A program made the translations under genes and the position numbers. The notes under the pieces are model-generated. The model was not told the origin of the DNA. It did no database searches and was given only the letters and a program-made list of their open reading frames with translations. From positions 314,300 through 378,299 of the forward strand of contig DLPC01000026.1 of assembly GCA_002478565.1 (NCBI GenBank): DNA of 64,000 nucleotides, written 5' to 3'. This document shows, one piece after another, positions 8,037-17,167 of this stretch. Positions within the stretch are counted from its first letter, which is position 1, and the number at the start of each line of letters is the position of its first letter. The DNA is from Flavobacteriales bacterium UBA7468. GTDB taxonomy: Bacteria; Bacteroidota; Bacteroidia; Flavobacteriales_D; Crocinitomicaceae.

Positions 8037-9320
8037 TTAGAGCAACATTGCTGCTGGTTGCTCCATATATGTTTTGAAAGTTTGTAAGAAAGAGGCTCCT
8101 GAAGCACCGTCAACAACACGGTGGTCGCAAGAGAGTGTAACTTTCATGACCGAACCAGGAACTACTTGCCCGTTTTTAACTACCGGAACTTCTTTAATGC
8201 CTCCAATTGCTAAAATACAGGAATCTGGTGGGTTTACAATTGCAGTGAATGATTCAATACCAAACATCCCGAGGTTTGAGATGGTAAATGTATTCCCTTC
8301 CCAATCGGCTGGCTGTAACTTTTTGTCTTTGGCTTTTTGTGCAAATTCACGCACTTCTGCAGAAATTTGTGTGAGGCCTTTGTTGTCAGCAAAACGCACA
8401 ACAGGCACTAGTAAACCTTCGTCTACTGCAACAGCAACACCAATATTGACATGATCATTGCGACGAATGAAATCACCCATCCAAGCGCTATTGACAGTCG
8501 GATGCTGACGCAGTGCCATGGCAACTGCCTTGATGACCATGTCATTAAAAGATACTTTAACGCCATCAAGGTTGTTCAACGCTTTTCTTGTAGCAATAGC
8601 ATTGGACATATCGATTTCAAGGGTGAGATAGAAGTGTGGTGCTGTAAATTTACTTTCGGCCAATCGGCGTGCGATCGTTTTGCGCATTTGCGAAATTGGC
8701 TCGTCGGTGTAAGATACTTCGCCCGTATGGCTCGGCATAACTACAGGTTTGTTGGCCGGAGTGTATGGCACATAATGATCGACATCGCGCTTCACAATGC
8801 GTCCGTTCTCACCGGTGCCCGCAACAGCTTGAATATCAATTCCGCGTTCTGAGGCTAGTTTCTTTGCTAAAGGTGAAGCAAAAACGCGGTCAGTTGTGTT
8901 GTTAGCTACTACCGGTGCGGCAGCAACTGGTGCGGCAACAGGAGCAGGTGTCGGAGTGGCAGCAACTACAGCAGCAGGAGCTTCTACTACTGGCGCAGGG
9001 CTCGGACTTGCGTCTGGTGTACTGGTGGCAGCACCTGGAGCACCGGCAGCCGCATTGGCTAGTGCAGCACTGATGTCTTCACCAGCTTGCCCAATGATTG
9101 CAAGTACGCTGTTTACCGGAGCTGCTTTACCTGTTTCGACGCCGATGTGCAATAATACACCATCAAAGAATGATTCAAACTCCATGGTGGCTTTGTCCGT
9201 CTCGATTTCAGCTAGGACTTCTCCTGCTTTAACGGTGTCACCAACATTTTTTGTCCAGGCAGCCACAACACCTTCTGTCATGGTGTCGCTTAATTTCGGC
9301 ATGTAAACTACTTCAGCCAT
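8037..9320 (-). CDS. pdhC: Pyruvate dehydrogenase E2, dihydrolipoamide acetyltransferase
   Basis: A 427-residue E2 core protein. A single lipoyl domain has the lipoylation site Lys43 in ETDKATME, followed by an Ala/Pro/Val-rich flexible linker (about 85-150), the peripheral-subunit-binding domain (ASPLAKKLASERGID, about 147-180, ending with GRIVKRDV) and the catalytic acyltransferase domain with His400 and Asp404 in DHRVVDGASG. The lipoyl motif ETDKATMEFE is the form seen in pyruvate-specific E2. It transfers the acetyl group from lipoate to CoA. It lies 13 nt downstream of the E1-alpha gene; E1-beta and E3 are not in the window. The linker DNA is GC-richer and repetitive, which creates spurious frames on the other strand. 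Confidence 0.93.
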   Translation of the reverse strand: MAEVVYMPKLSDTMTEGVVAAWTKNVGDTVKAGEVLAEIETDKATMEFESFFDGVLLHIGVETGKAAPVNSVLAIIGQAGEDISAALANAAAGAPGAATSTPDASPSPAPVVEAPAAVVAATPTPAPVAAPVAAAPVVANNTTDRVFASPLAKKLASERGIDIQAVAGTGENGRIVKRDVDHYVPYTPANKPVVMPSHTGEVSYTDEPISQMRKTIARRLAESKFTAPHFYLTLEIDMSNAIATRKALNNLDGVKVSFNDMVIKAVAMALRQHPTVNSAWMGDFIRRNDHVNIGVAVAVDEGLLVPVVRFADNKGLTQISAEVREFAQKAKDKKLQPADWEGNTFTISNLGMFGIESFTAIVNPPDSCILAIGGIKEVPVVKNGQVVPGSVMKVTLSCDHRVVDGASGASFLQTFKTYMEQPAAMLL

Positions 9321-9333
9321 GTTTTTCTATGTT

Positions 9334-10356
9334 TTAGTATTCTTTGATATAAGGATAATCTGTTTGAACATACACGTCTTCATAAAGTTCGTGTGCTTCA
9401 GGATATGGAGAATTTTCTGCAAATGTGACAGATTCTTCTACTTCTGTTTTTACCCAAAAATCTATCTCTTCGAGTTCCTTGGCAGATAGCCATTTGTTCT
9501 CTTTGATGATGCGTAAGCAGTGCTCAATTGGATCTTGTTCCATCCATTCTGCAACTTCGTCTTTGGTACGGTATTTTTGTGGGTCAGACATAGAGTGCCC
9601 CTTGTAGCGATAGGTTCTGATATCAAGAAGAGTTGGGCCTTCACCGCGTCTTGCGCGGTCAGCAGCTTCTTCAATGGCTTCATGAACAGATTCTGGTCGC
9701 ATGCCGTTGACAATTTTAGAAGGCATTCCGTAAGAGAGTCCAATTTGCGAAAGATCAGTTACGTTGGTGGTGCGTTCTACAGAGGTTCCCATTGCGTAAT
9801 TGTTGTTTTCAATGATGAAAATGACTGGTATTTTCCAGTTCATGGCCATATTGAAAGTTTCATGGAGCATTCCTTGACGCACTGCGCCATCGCCCATAGA
9901 AACAAAAGCGACATTTTTAGTGCCTTTGTACATCTCTGCAAAAGCGACACCAGCTCCCATACCAATTTGGGCACCTACGATACCGTGGCCACCCATAAAA
10001 TTGACTTCTTTGTCAAAGAAGTGCATTGATCCACCTTTACCTTTAGAGCAACCAGTTGTGCGGCCATAAAGTTCTGCCATCAAAACTCTTGGATTAGTTC
10101 CGAGTGCAATAGGATGCGCGTGATCGCGATAGGCAGTCATGTGTTTGTCATCCTTCTGACATGCACTAGCTGTACCAACCACAATTGCTTCTTGGCCAAT
10201 GTAAAGGTGACAGAAACCGCCGAATTTTTGTTGAATATAGAGCTGCCCCGTTTTTTCTTCAAACTTGCGGATCAAGAGCATGTCTTTGTACCATTTTACA
10301 TAAGTTTCTTTCGAAAACTTGGGCTTAACTGAACTTTTAACGGCTTTCGCACACAT
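9334..10356 (-). CDS. pdhA: Pyruvate dehydrogenase E1 component, alpha subunit
   Basis: A 340-residue thiamine-diphosphate enzyme subunit. The ThDP/Mg motif runs from GDGAVRQG (about 156) to ENNNYAMGT about 30 residues later. GTASACQKDD and TAYRDHAHPIALG are typical of the alpha chain, and the phosphorylation-loop region RTYRYKGHSMSDP is present as in all E1-alpha. With an E1-beta chain encoded elsewhere it decarboxylates pyruvate and reductively acetylates the E2 lipoyl group. The gene is followed directly by E2, and a good Bacteroidota -7 box lies 21 nt upstream of its start (10378-10385), so the two genes probably form an operon. Confidence 0.94.
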   Translation of the reverse strand: MCAKAVKSSVKPKFSKETYVKWYKDMLLIRKFEEKTGQLYIQQKFGGFCHLYIGQEAIVVGTASACQKDDKHMTAYRDHAHPIALGTNPRVLMAELYGRTTGCSKGKGGSMHFFDKEVNFMGGHGIVGAQIGMGAGVAFAEMYKGTKNVAFVSMGDGAVRQGMLHETFNMAMNWKIPVIFIIENNNYAMGTSVERTTNVTDLSQIGLSYGMPSKIVNGMRPESVHEAIEEAADRARRGEGPTLLDIRTYRYKGHSMSDPQKYRTKDEVAEWMEQDPIEHCLRIIKENKWLSAKELEEIDFWVKTEVEESVTFAENSPYPEAHELYEDVYVQTDYPYIKEY

Positions 10357-10377
10357 ATCTTCTAATTTTATCGGTCA

Positions 10378-10385
10378 CAAATATA
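10378..10385 (-). promoter_or_regulatory. Probable -7 box of the pdhA-pdhC operon
   Basis: On the minus strand the sequence is TATATTTG, a perfect TAnnTTTG. TTG-containing elements lie 16 and 22 bases upstream, around the usual 19-21 spacing. It sits 21 nt before the pdhA start. Confidence 0.6.
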
Positions 10386-10437
10386 CAAATCATTCACAAA
10401 CAATGTTCAAAATGTCAAATTTACACTAAGTATGTTT

Positions 10438-11286
10438 TTAGTCTATTTTTAGCTTCAGAAAATCTGACAATTGAGCGTGAGTTAGTGAAAATTCAACGAT
10501 GCCGTTGGCCCAATTGGTCACCTCGTATGGGTTATAATAAAAGGTTATTCCTTTGGACGTAATTTCAAAGTTGTCTGGTAGGTAAAAACTCTTTCCAAAC
10601 CAATACTCATCTTTATTAAACGGTACGTTAGGTTTGAGTCCTACTTTTTTTCTGAATGCAATTTCAGCAATTTTCAGCAATTTTTGATCCACGTTTAGAA
10701 AGTCCTTAATGGAGAGTTTCTTACCATCAGTTTTATCGAAGTAATCAAAAGAAACGCCATACATTCCATGTGCACCTCCTGTATAAGATGAGCTGAAAGA
10801 TTTGAGACAAGCAAAGGAGCCGTAATGATCCGAGATATCAAAGGTGTCTGTTGACGACCAAACCATATCTTCTTCGTATCGCGTGGCCTCTTTCTTAAAT
10901 GCTTTAAGAGATTTATTTATGAGCGTTGCGTTGAGTGGTCTTGGATATGGTTTTGATTCTTCAGGACGAAATAAACTATTTCGAATCTGATCGTTGATCG
11001 CTTGTTGCCAATGAATCAGTTGGACACCTTCTTGCTCATCATAAAATTCAAATGCAATATTAGACCATTGCTTGTCCCAAGGTTGTAAAACCACTTTTTT
11101 AGAAATGAGGATACTGTCATCGCCGGTGATCAGTTTTGCAATGGTTTTGAGGTTGGTGTGCACCTCAGTTTTTTCTTTTTTTAGATTACTTCTTTTTACA
11201 ATGTCTTTATCCTTTGGGGTACTGTTACCACAGGCTGACAAAATGATTAGGCAGGCAAAAATGAGAAAGTGGGGCTTAAGAAACAT
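10438..11286 (-). CDS. Lipoprotein with a DUF3298/RsiV-like domain
   Basis: A 282-residue predicted lipoprotein. Starting at MFLKPHF (11286) gives a clean signal with lipobox LSAC and the lipidated Cys at residue 19; the frame extends 17 codons further, but that would bury the signal. The rest contains FDISDHYGSFACLKSF, then YTGGAHGMYGVSFDYFD, where the GGAHG stretch marks the DUF3298 domain also found in the anti-sigma factor RsiV, and the C-terminal DNFEITSKGITFYYNPYEV typical of that domain. The role is unknown; binding of a peptidoglycan-related or polymeric ligand is a possibility by analogy with RsiV. Its start overlaps the end of lgt by 11 nt, a fitting neighbour because Lgt lipidates such proteins. 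Confidence 0.8.
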   Translation of the reverse strand: MFLKPHFLIFACLIILSACGNSTPKDKDIVKRSNLKKEKTEVHTNLKTIAKLITGDDSILISKKVVLQPWDKQWSNIAFEFYDEQEGVQLIHWQQAINDQIRNSLFRPEESKPYPRPLNATLINKSLKAFKKEATRYEEDMVWSSTDTFDISDHYGSFACLKSFSSSYTGGAHGMYGVSFDYFDKTDGKKLSIKDFLNVDQKLLKIAEIAFRKKVGLKPNVPFNKDEYWFGKSFYLPDNFEITSKGITFYYNPYEVTNWANGIVEFSLTHAQLSDFLKLKID

Positions 11287-12124
11287 GTTGTTTTTTCTTT
11301 GTCGTGTTATAAATGAGGTATATGCCAACCAAAACAAGCGGAATACTGAGTAACTGACCAGTGTTCAACGGGAGGGTGTAGTCTCGGGCGGTTTGGCCCA
11401 ATTTAAAGAATTCGCAAATAATCCTGGAGCCAAAAATCAAGATCAAGAAACTACCAAATACAAAGCCCGGTTGTTGCCATTTCTTCAGCTTCCAGTACAA
11501 ATACAACAAGAGCCAAAAAGAAATAAAATAGCAAATAGCCTCGTAGAGCTGCGCCGGGTGACGAGGTGTTGGGTCGTAAAAACCGGTTGCCTCATTGAAA
11601 TAATACTGGAATTTGAAGGCCCAAGGCACTGTAGTTTCGTAGCCGACCATTTCGTGATTGACTAAATTTCCGAGTCGGATAAAAGTTCCGGCAATCGCAA
11701 TAGGTGCTGCAATGCGGTCTAAAATCCAGATGTAAGGCATTTTGGAAACTTTCTTGGAAAAAATAAATAAAGCAATCAAAATGGCAACAGCAGCTCCATG
11801 GCTGGCCAAGCCCCCTTCCCAAACCTTGATAATATCTCCTGGATGCGATAAATAACCGCGTTCGAATTCCCCGTTTACAAAGCCATCCCAGTATGGTCCG
11901 TAAAAAAATACGTGTCCGAGTCTGGCACCAATAATAGTGGCGAGTACCATGTAAGTGACTAAGCTATCGAGTATTTTGTCTTCAACTTGCTCTGCTTTGA
12001 ACATTTTTCGGATCACAAAATAGCCCATCACAATGCCGGAAACAAAAAGTAAACCGTAAAGATTTGGTGTACGCCAGCCTTCAATGAGTTGTGAGTCAAT
12101 GGTCCAGTTGATAAAAAGTGTCAT
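11276..12124 (-). CDS. lgt: Prolipoprotein diacylglyceryl transferase
   Basis: A 282-residue inner-membrane enzyme with about seven hydrophobic segments. The family motifs are present: GARLGHVFFY (about 61-70), LASHGAAVAI, the Lgt signature around RLGNLVNHEMVG with its essential Arg and Asn, and RHPAQLYEA near 190. Lgt transfers the diacylglyceryl group of phosphatidylglycerol to the lipobox Cys of preprolipoproteins, the first step of lipoprotein maturation. It lies in the middle of a compact minus-strand run, 5 nt after trhO and overlapping the lipoprotein gene downstream. Confidence 0.96.
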   Translation of the reverse strand: MTLFINWTIDSQLIEGWRTPNLYGLLFVSGIVMGYFVIRKMFKAEQVEDKILDSLVTYMVLATIIGARLGHVFFYGPYWDGFVNGEFERGYLSHPGDIIKVWEGGLASHGAAVAILIALFIFSKKVSKMPYIWILDRIAAPIAIAGTFIRLGNLVNHEMVGYETTVPWAFKFQYYFNEATGFYDPTPRHPAQLYEAICYFISFWLLLYLYWKLKKWQQPGFVFGSFLILIFGSRIICEFFKLGQTARDYTLPLNTGQLLSIPLVLVGIYLIYNTTKKKQHVS

Positions 12125-12129
12125 AGTGC

Positions 12130-13212
12130 TTATTTATTAATGGCTTGTTTGACAAGCGCCTCGGGTTTTTCATTGTGTGCTTGGAAGGGTAGTGCAGTCG
12201 ACCGCCCTTTTTTAAAGATCAGATTGCTTTTATTGCTTCCTTTGCGCAATTCTTTTTGAGCTTCCAATGGCAGATGGATGGTGTCTTTGCAGCTTGTACT
12301 GCAACAGTTTTCCATTTTTGCCTTGCAAGCATCACATTGAATAAATAGCAAGTGACAAGCGTCGTTTGCACAATTTGTATGGGTGTCAGCTGGGGCGCCA
12401 CATTGATGGCAGACGGCGATAATATCTGGCGTAATGCGTTCTCCACGGCGTTCATCGAAGACAAAGTTTTTACCTATAAATTTATTTTCTAGGCCTTTTT
12501 CTTTGCAGTCATTGGCGTATTTGATGATGCCGCCTTCCAGTTGGTGTACATTTTTGAATCCTTTGTGCTTGAACCAGGCTGAGGCTTTTTCACAGCGCAC
12601 TCCACCGGTACAATACATGACAATATTTTTGTCTTCATTGCCCTTGAGTACGGTCTCTTCAATGTATGGCAGGGATTCTCGGAAGGTATCAACGTCCGGT
12701 AAAATGGCACCTTTGAAATGCCCAACTTCCCATTCGTAATGATTTCTAAAGTCTATGAGTAGGGTGTTGGGGTCATTGGTGAGTTGATTAAATGCTTCTG
12801 CATCTAAGTGAATGCCTTTATTAGTGACATCAAAAGTTTCGTCTGAAAGCCCATCTGCCAATATTTTATGACGCACCTTAATCTTGAGTTTCAAGAATGG
12901 AAATGCTGCCTCTGCATCATCAACCGCAAAGTTGAGTCGGATTCCATTTAAAAAATCGATTTGATAAAGCTCCTCTCTGAACTGACCCAGATGTTCTTTA
13001 GGAACGGCTATTTGGGCATTGATCCCTTCTTTGGCAACATAGGTGCGGCCAACGATGTCAAGTTTTGTCCAATTGAGGTATAGTTCGTTTCTAAACGCTT
13101 GCGGATCTGCAATGTGTGCATATTGGTAAAAAGAAATCGTAATGTATTGATGGCCAATTTCTTGTAGATGTTTCTCTAAAGTGGGCCTATCAAGCGTATT
13201 CCAAAGTTGCAT
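12130..13212 (-). CDS. trhO: tRNA uridine 5-oxyacetic acid pathway hydroxylase TrhO (rhodanese family)
   Basis: A 360-residue YceA/TrhO protein, which makes 5-hydroxyuridine at the wobble position of tRNAs with oxygen. An N-terminal acylphosphatase-like domain (to about residue 120, including TYVAKEGINAQIA) is followed by a rhodanese domain (LLIDFRNHYEWEVGHFKGA) with the active-site loop MYCTGGVRCEKA. The C-terminal ~90 residues carry pairs of Cys (CHQCGAPADTHTNC, CDACK, CCSTSC) that look like metal-binding knuckles; this extended, Cys-rich end is the longer TrhO form. Prephenate-dependent TrhP is not in the window. Confidence 0.92.
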   Translation of the reverse strand: MQLWNTLDRPTLEKHLQEIGHQYITISFYQYAHIADPQAFRNELYLNWTKLDIVGRTYVAKEGINAQIAVPKEHLGQFREELYQIDFLNGIRLNFAVDDAEAAFPFLKLKIKVRHKILADGLSDETFDVTNKGIHLDAEAFNQLTNDPNTLLIDFRNHYEWEVGHFKGAILPDVDTFRESLPYIEETVLKGNEDKNIVMYCTGGVRCEKASAWFKHKGFKNVHQLEGGIIKYANDCKEKGLENKFIGKNFVFDERRGERITPDIIAVCHQCGAPADTHTNCANDACHLLFIQCDACKAKMENCCSTSCKDTIHLPLEAQKELRKGSNKSNLIFKKGRSTALPFQAHNEKPEALVKQAINK

Positions 13213-13236
13213 ATTTTGGTAATTGACGAATTGATA

Positions 13237-14046
13237 CTAAACCGCTACATTGTGCTCGCGAAGGGCGTCGTTGAGCGAGGTTTTTAAATCGGTCGAGGCC
13301 TTGCGCTTACCGATGATGAGTGCGCACGGAACTTGGTAGTCTCCGGCAGCAAAGGATTTTGTGTAGGATCCTGGGATGACCACAGATCTTTCGGGCACGT
13401 ATCCTTGATGTTCGATTGGCTCAGGGCCACTTACATCAATGATTTTTGTAGACTTTGTTAATACAACATTTGCGCCCAATACAGCTTCTTTTCCAACGCG
13501 AACACCTTCCACAACAATACAACGCGAACCTATGAATGCGCCATCTTCGATGACTACAGGTGCAGCTTGCAAGGGTTCAAGCACACCTCCAATACCTACA
13601 CCACCACTTAGATGAACATCTTTACCAATTTGGGCACAGCTGCCCACAGTTGCCCAAGTATCTACCATTGTGTTGCTGTCCACATAAGCGCCAATATTGA
13701 CGTAAGAGGGCATCATGATGACGCCAGGAGCAATAAAAGCACCATAGCGAGCCACGGCGTGTGGAACTACTCGGACGCCAAGTTCTTTGTAATTGCGTTT
13801 GAGCGCCATTTTATCGTGGAATTCAAAAGGACCAACTTCAATTGTTTCCATCTGACGAATTGGAAAATACATGACAACCGCTTTTTTGACCCATTCATTG
13901 ACTTGCCAGCTGCCATCTTCAAGGGGTTCAGCTACACGGAGTAAACCTTTATCAAGATCTTCGATTACTTTTTCAATAGCGGCAATAGTAGTGCTGTCAG
14001 CTAATAAACTACGGTCTTCCCATGCCGCTTCAATTTGTTGTCTCAT
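13237..14046 (-). CDS. dapD: 2,3,4,5-tetrahydropyridine-2,6-dicarboxylate N-succinyltransferase
   Basis: A 269-residue hexapeptide-repeat acyltransferase of the left-handed beta-helix fold. The repeat region runs through about residues 105-200 (ARYGAFIAPGVIMMPSYVNI, then VDTWATVGSCAQIGKDVHLS, GGVLEPL, FIGSRCIVVEGV), and the N-terminal helical part ends with the conserved KAVVMYFPIRQM segment. DapD succinylates tetrahydrodipicolinate in the succinylase branch of lysine and diaminopimelate synthesis, using succinyl-CoA in the cytoplasm. The gene overlaps the upstream UMF1 transporter gene by 17 nt. No other dap gene is adjacent. Confidence 0.95.
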   Translation of the reverse strand: MRQQIEAAWEDRSLLADSTTIAAIEKVIEDLDKGLLRVAEPLEDGSWQVNEWVKKAVVMYFPIRQMETIEVGPFEFHDKMALKRNYKELGVRVVPHAVARYGAFIAPGVIMMPSYVNIGAYVDSNTMVDTWATVGSCAQIGKDVHLSGGVGIGGVLEPLQAAPVVIEDGAFIGSRCIVVEGVRVGKEAVLGANVVLTKSTKIIDVSGPEPIEHQGYVPERSVVIPGSYTKSFAAGDYQVPCALIIGKRKASTDLKTSLNDALREHNVAV

Positions 14047-15358
14047 TTGAAACCTTTTGTTTTGGAATTAAAATTAATAAGATCAAGCCTAGGACAAAAA
14101 ACACGACCAAAGCAAGAATTGAAGTGCGAATATCTAAAAAGCCCTCGATCAGTCCAAAAGTAAGAGTCCCTATAGCGAGCCCTATTTTTTCAGCAAGATC
14201 ATAAAAGCTAAAATAAGAGGTGAGGTCTTTGGTTTCTGGTAATAATTTGGAGTAGGTTGAGCGCGAAAGTGATTGAATGCCTCCCATTACCATCCCAACA
14301 CCGGCAGCAGCAATGTAAAACTGCCATGGGTACCAAACGAACTGATAGACATATATACAGAGTAAGATCCAGATCACGATGGAAATGCCCAGCGCTTTGA
14401 AGTTGCCAATTTTCTTGGACACAAACGACATCAAATAGGCGCCTGCAATACCGATAAATTGAATGATTAAAATAGATAATATGAGATCCTGCTGTTTGAT
14501 GCCTATGACCTCTTTATTTGCAAAAGCTACTGCCATTACCATGATGGTTTGCACCGCCATGTTGAACATGAAATAGGAACCGAGATACCCTTTTAGCGTT
14601 TTATTTTGTCGGATTTGCTTCCAAACCTGAAAGACCTCTTTGTAGCCTGAGGAAATCAAATTCTTTTGATCTGTTTTTGTGGCTATTGTTTTCGGTAAGC
14701 GCGAGAAAGAAAAAGTAGCAAAGGAAATCCACCATAAACTGACAAGCGGAAAAGCCCATTTGATAGGAATTACTTTTGTAAATACGGTCAATACTAAAAT
14801 AATAATTAAGAGCGTGGAACTACCGAGATAGCCCATAGAGTAACCTCGGGCGGATACTTTGTCGTGGTCTGCAGGCTCGGCAATATCTGGTAAATAAGCG
14901 TTGTAGTAAACCAGGCTGGCCCAAAAACCAATGGATCCAAAAAATAAAGGCAAGATACTCCAGTTGATGACAAAAGGGGAGAGGCCCTCGGCACCTTTGG
15001 GTGGTGCATTGAAAAAATAGAGCAAACCGCTTGCTGCTGCGCCAAGATAGCAGAAAAATTGCATGAACAATTTGCGCTTTCCGCCCGCATCTGCAATCCC
15101 AGATAATAAGGGTGAAATGAGCGCTACAATGATGTAGGACAAACAAATGACATAAGCATAGAATTCAGTGTTGTGAAATTCTCTGCCAAAGAAAGATACG
15201 GTATCGTAAACAGTTTGTCCAGCTTCATTTTTGACACTTGTCTTGGTTTCAAACAAGATAGGAAAGATAGCCGAGCTGATGATCAACGGATAGACAGAGT
15301 TGGCCCAATCATAAAATACCCAACCTGTGATGATGCGTTTGTTCCCTTTTTCCAACAT
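14030..15358 (-). CDS. UMF1-family major facilitator transporter
   Basis: A 442-residue membrane protein with about 12 hydrophobic segments, starting with the UMF1 signature WVFYDWANSVYPLIISSAIFP. Further family features are SPLLSGIADAGGKRK, a cytoplasmic loop after the second helix, and GGIQSLSRSTYSKLLPE in the second half, equivalent to motif A repeats. The family is related to the fungal vacuolar amino-acid exporter Atg22; the bacterial substrate is unknown. Its 3' end runs 17 nt into dapD, so they share a transcript, but a role in lysine or diaminopimelate transport is only a guess from that. Confidence 0.85.
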   Translation of the reverse strand: MLEKGNKRIITGWVFYDWANSVYPLIISSAIFPILFETKTSVKNEAGQTVYDTVSFFGREFHNTEFYAYVICLSYIIVALISPLLSGIADAGGKRKLFMQFFCYLGAAASGLLYFFNAPPKGAEGLSPFVINWSILPLFFGSIGFWASLVYYNAYLPDIAEPADHDKVSARGYSMGYLGSSTLLIIILVLTVFTKVIPIKWAFPLVSLWWISFATFSFSRLPKTIATKTDQKNLISSGYKEVFQVWKQIRQNKTLKGYLGSYFMFNMAVQTIMVMAVAFANKEVIGIKQQDLILSILIIQFIGIAGAYLMSFVSKKIGNFKALGISIVIWILLCIYVYQFVWYPWQFYIAAAGVGMVMGGIQSLSRSTYSKLLPETKDLTSYFSFYDLAEKIGLAIGTLTFGLIEGFLDIRTSILALVVFFVLGLILLILIPKQKVSNETTN

Positions 15359-15381
15359 ATTTCAAATTTAGGGAAATATCC

Positions 15382-15936
15382 TTAGGATTTGATTTCAAGT
15401 TGATATTTCAGTAAAAGCCCACTTAGCTGGTATGCAGCTATTTTCATACCTTTCACCTGATTGCGTTCTGGTGAAAGTATCAGGTTTTGACAACCTCTGA
15501 AGTCTGCTTTACGGAGATCTGAATTTTCGAATATGGCACCTGTTAAAATGCACTCTTTGAAAGCAAGGCCTGAGGCTTTCACCTCTGTGAAATCTACCTC
15601 GGTGAGGTCACAGTGTTCAAAACAACATTGTTGTAAGTTGCATTGGTAAAAGGTGGCGTGCCTGAGTAAACAATTTGTAAAACGACATTCAAAACCGAAT
15701 GGATTCGCTGCCTCAAATAGGATTCCTTGAAGTTTACAATTTTGAAAATCAACTTCTTGGAAAGCGCATCCGGTAACAGACAAATTAGATAAGTCGCAAT
15801 CGAGAAAACTACAACCAATAAATTTGGCGCCTTTGATTGAGACTCCTTTGAAATCTAGCCCGGAAAACTGGCAATTCTCGTAGGTGCCAATTGCCCAATT
15901 ATCAATTTTGTCAATATGTTGATCAAAGAAATTCAA
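15382..15936 (-). CDS. Pentapeptide repeat protein
   Basis: A 184-residue protein consisting almost wholly of pentapeptide repeats of the A(D/N)LxX type, seen as FSGLDFKGVSIKGAKFIGCSF, DFQNCKLQGILF, and IFENSDLRKADFRG. Such repeats form a right-handed quadrilateral beta-helix. Some members mimic DNA and protect gyrase (Qnr type); this one has the general two-block form of Qnr-like proteins with a short break near the middle, but quinolone protection cannot be claimed from sequence. It sits 8 nt from the saccharopine dehydrogenase-like gene and 24 nt from the transporter gene, within the same minus-strand run. Confidence 0.85.
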   Translation of the reverse strand: MNFFDQHIDKIDNWAIGTYENCQFSGLDFKGVSIKGAKFIGCSFLDCDLSNLSVTGCAFQEVDFQNCKLQGILFEAANPFGFECRFTNCLLRHATFYQCNLQQCCFEHCDLTEVDFTEVKASGLAFKECILTGAIFENSDLRKADFRGCQNLILSPERNQVKGMKIAAYQLSGLLLKYQLEIKS

Positions 15937-15943
15937 ATCAATA

Positions 15944-17158
15944 CTATGCGTTCAAATAATCGGTTAAATACAGAAATGGTTCGTTGAGCTTGCCTTCAAA
16001 GGTGGTTTCTGTGGCTCTGTAAATGACCTGATCAGGATCCTCGTTTAAAAGTGGTGGAAATACATTTTTTAACAATTGTTTTCCAAAATCGATGGAGGCA
16101 TCTTTGGGTAGCTCGCAGGGTAGATTATCTACGGCCATAACAGTAATCGCATCCGCTTGGTCAAAAGGTACCTCAGCGCCTGTTTGCGGATTGTAGCCAT
16201 AAAAGGAATCGCCAATTTTACTTGGTCTAATGGTGCATGCAACCGGGCCAGCGATGTCGCAAGAAATATCGGCTACGAGCTTGATGCGATTGTCTGGCGA
16301 ACGCAGCATCTCTTGCGTGAGAATAAGTGGTGATTTCGAGGACCAAAAATGACATGGAATATACATGTCGCTCTGTTGAGCATAGTTTCCAAAAACACTT
16401 TGGTATCTCTCAGGATTTGCATAAAATTCGCCTTTATCAAACCCACCATCTGCGCTTCTTTTGAAATAGTCGTGTGTATCTAGGTGCGTGTATACAGGCT
16501 CATCAAAAGTTTCTTTAAGATAGGCCTCGGGGCTTACTTCTTTGATCGGGAGTAGGGCAATGATTTCTCTTGCTCCGTGACCAACTTTACCAAAACCAGT
16601 TAAAACGCAGCGGAAATTGTCGGGTAGCTTTACCTTCTGGAGTTCTTGCTCCACTTCTTTGCGGTCATTGCACAAATGTGCCGGCTTCAAACAGTATGAA
16701 TTTTGTTGAAGACCTAATGTTAAAAAGGCATTGTAGGCCCCTACAATGCCCGCATAACGACCAAAGCCAATAATGCGTTTGTTTTGCTTGTCTTTGAGCA
16801 CCTCGTAGTCAATGAGTCTGATTTTTTTATCAAGTATCTCTTGAAGTAAAGCGCGGTTATAGGGCTGTTTTTTAATGGTATGTGAAAAAAACAAATAGGT
16901 CTTGTTGGGTATAAGCTGATCCTTCGGGACTTCTTTTACCCCGAGTAAGATGTCGCAATGGCTGAGGTCTTCTTGTACGGTAATGCCTTGTGCCTGATAA
17001 GCATCATCAGCAAAACAACGTATAGGGCTATTTTGAACAGTGACTTTGACTTGTGGATAAGTGTCTTGAAGTTGCTTACACTGTTCAGGGCTCAGTGGAA
17101 CTCTGAAATCTGGGGGTGTCTTGCCTTCGCGAATGATTCCGATGTTGATGATGGGCAT
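15944..17158 (-). CDS. Saccharopine dehydrogenase-like (alanine dehydrogenase/PNT fold) oxidoreductase
   Basis: A 404-residue NAD(P)-dependent enzyme with the AlaDH/PNT N- and C-terminal domains. The N-terminal half has DFRVPLSPEQC, KEVPKDQL, YLFFSHTIKKQPYN and IRLIDYEVL, the pattern of the lysine-ketoglutarate reductase part of eukaryotic LKR/SDH and of Lys1-type saccharopine dehydrogenases. The nucleotide-binding loop is VLTGFGKVGHGARE near residues 186-199. A plausible role is interconversion of lysine and saccharopine in lysine breakdown or synthesis. It shares a transcript region with dapD (lysine synthesis), about 1.9 kb downstream, but whether it acts in lysine metabolism here is inferred only from family. 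Confidence 0.75.
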   Translation of the reverse strand: MPIINIGIIREGKTPPDFRVPLSPEQCKQLQDTYPQVKVTVQNSPIRCFADDAYQAQGITVQEDLSHCDILLGVKEVPKDQLIPNKTYLFFSHTIKKQPYNRALLQEILDKKIRLIDYEVLKDKQNKRIIGFGRYAGIVGAYNAFLTLGLQQNSYCLKPAHLCNDRKEVEQELQKVKLPDNFRCVLTGFGKVGHGAREIIALLPIKEVSPEAYLKETFDEPVYTHLDTHDYFKRSADGGFDKGEFYANPERYQSVFGNYAQQSDMYIPCHFWSSKSPLILTQEMLRSPDNRIKLVADISCDIAGPVACTIRPSKIGDSFYGYNPQTGAEVPFDQADAITVMAVDNLPCELPKDASIDFGKQLLKNVFPPLLNEDPDQVIYRATETTFEGKLNEPFLYLTDYLNA

Positions 17159-17167
17159 TTGTAAGGA

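Noticed and set aside
8896..9306. Ala/Gly-rich frame opposite the pyruvate dehydrogenase E2
   Set aside because: It is the mirror of the Ala/Pro linker and lipoyl domain; composition explains the long frame.
15382..15936. Qnr-type quinolone resistance protein
   Set aside because: Pentapeptide repeats alone are not specific; the gyrase-binding features cannot be judged from the sequence.
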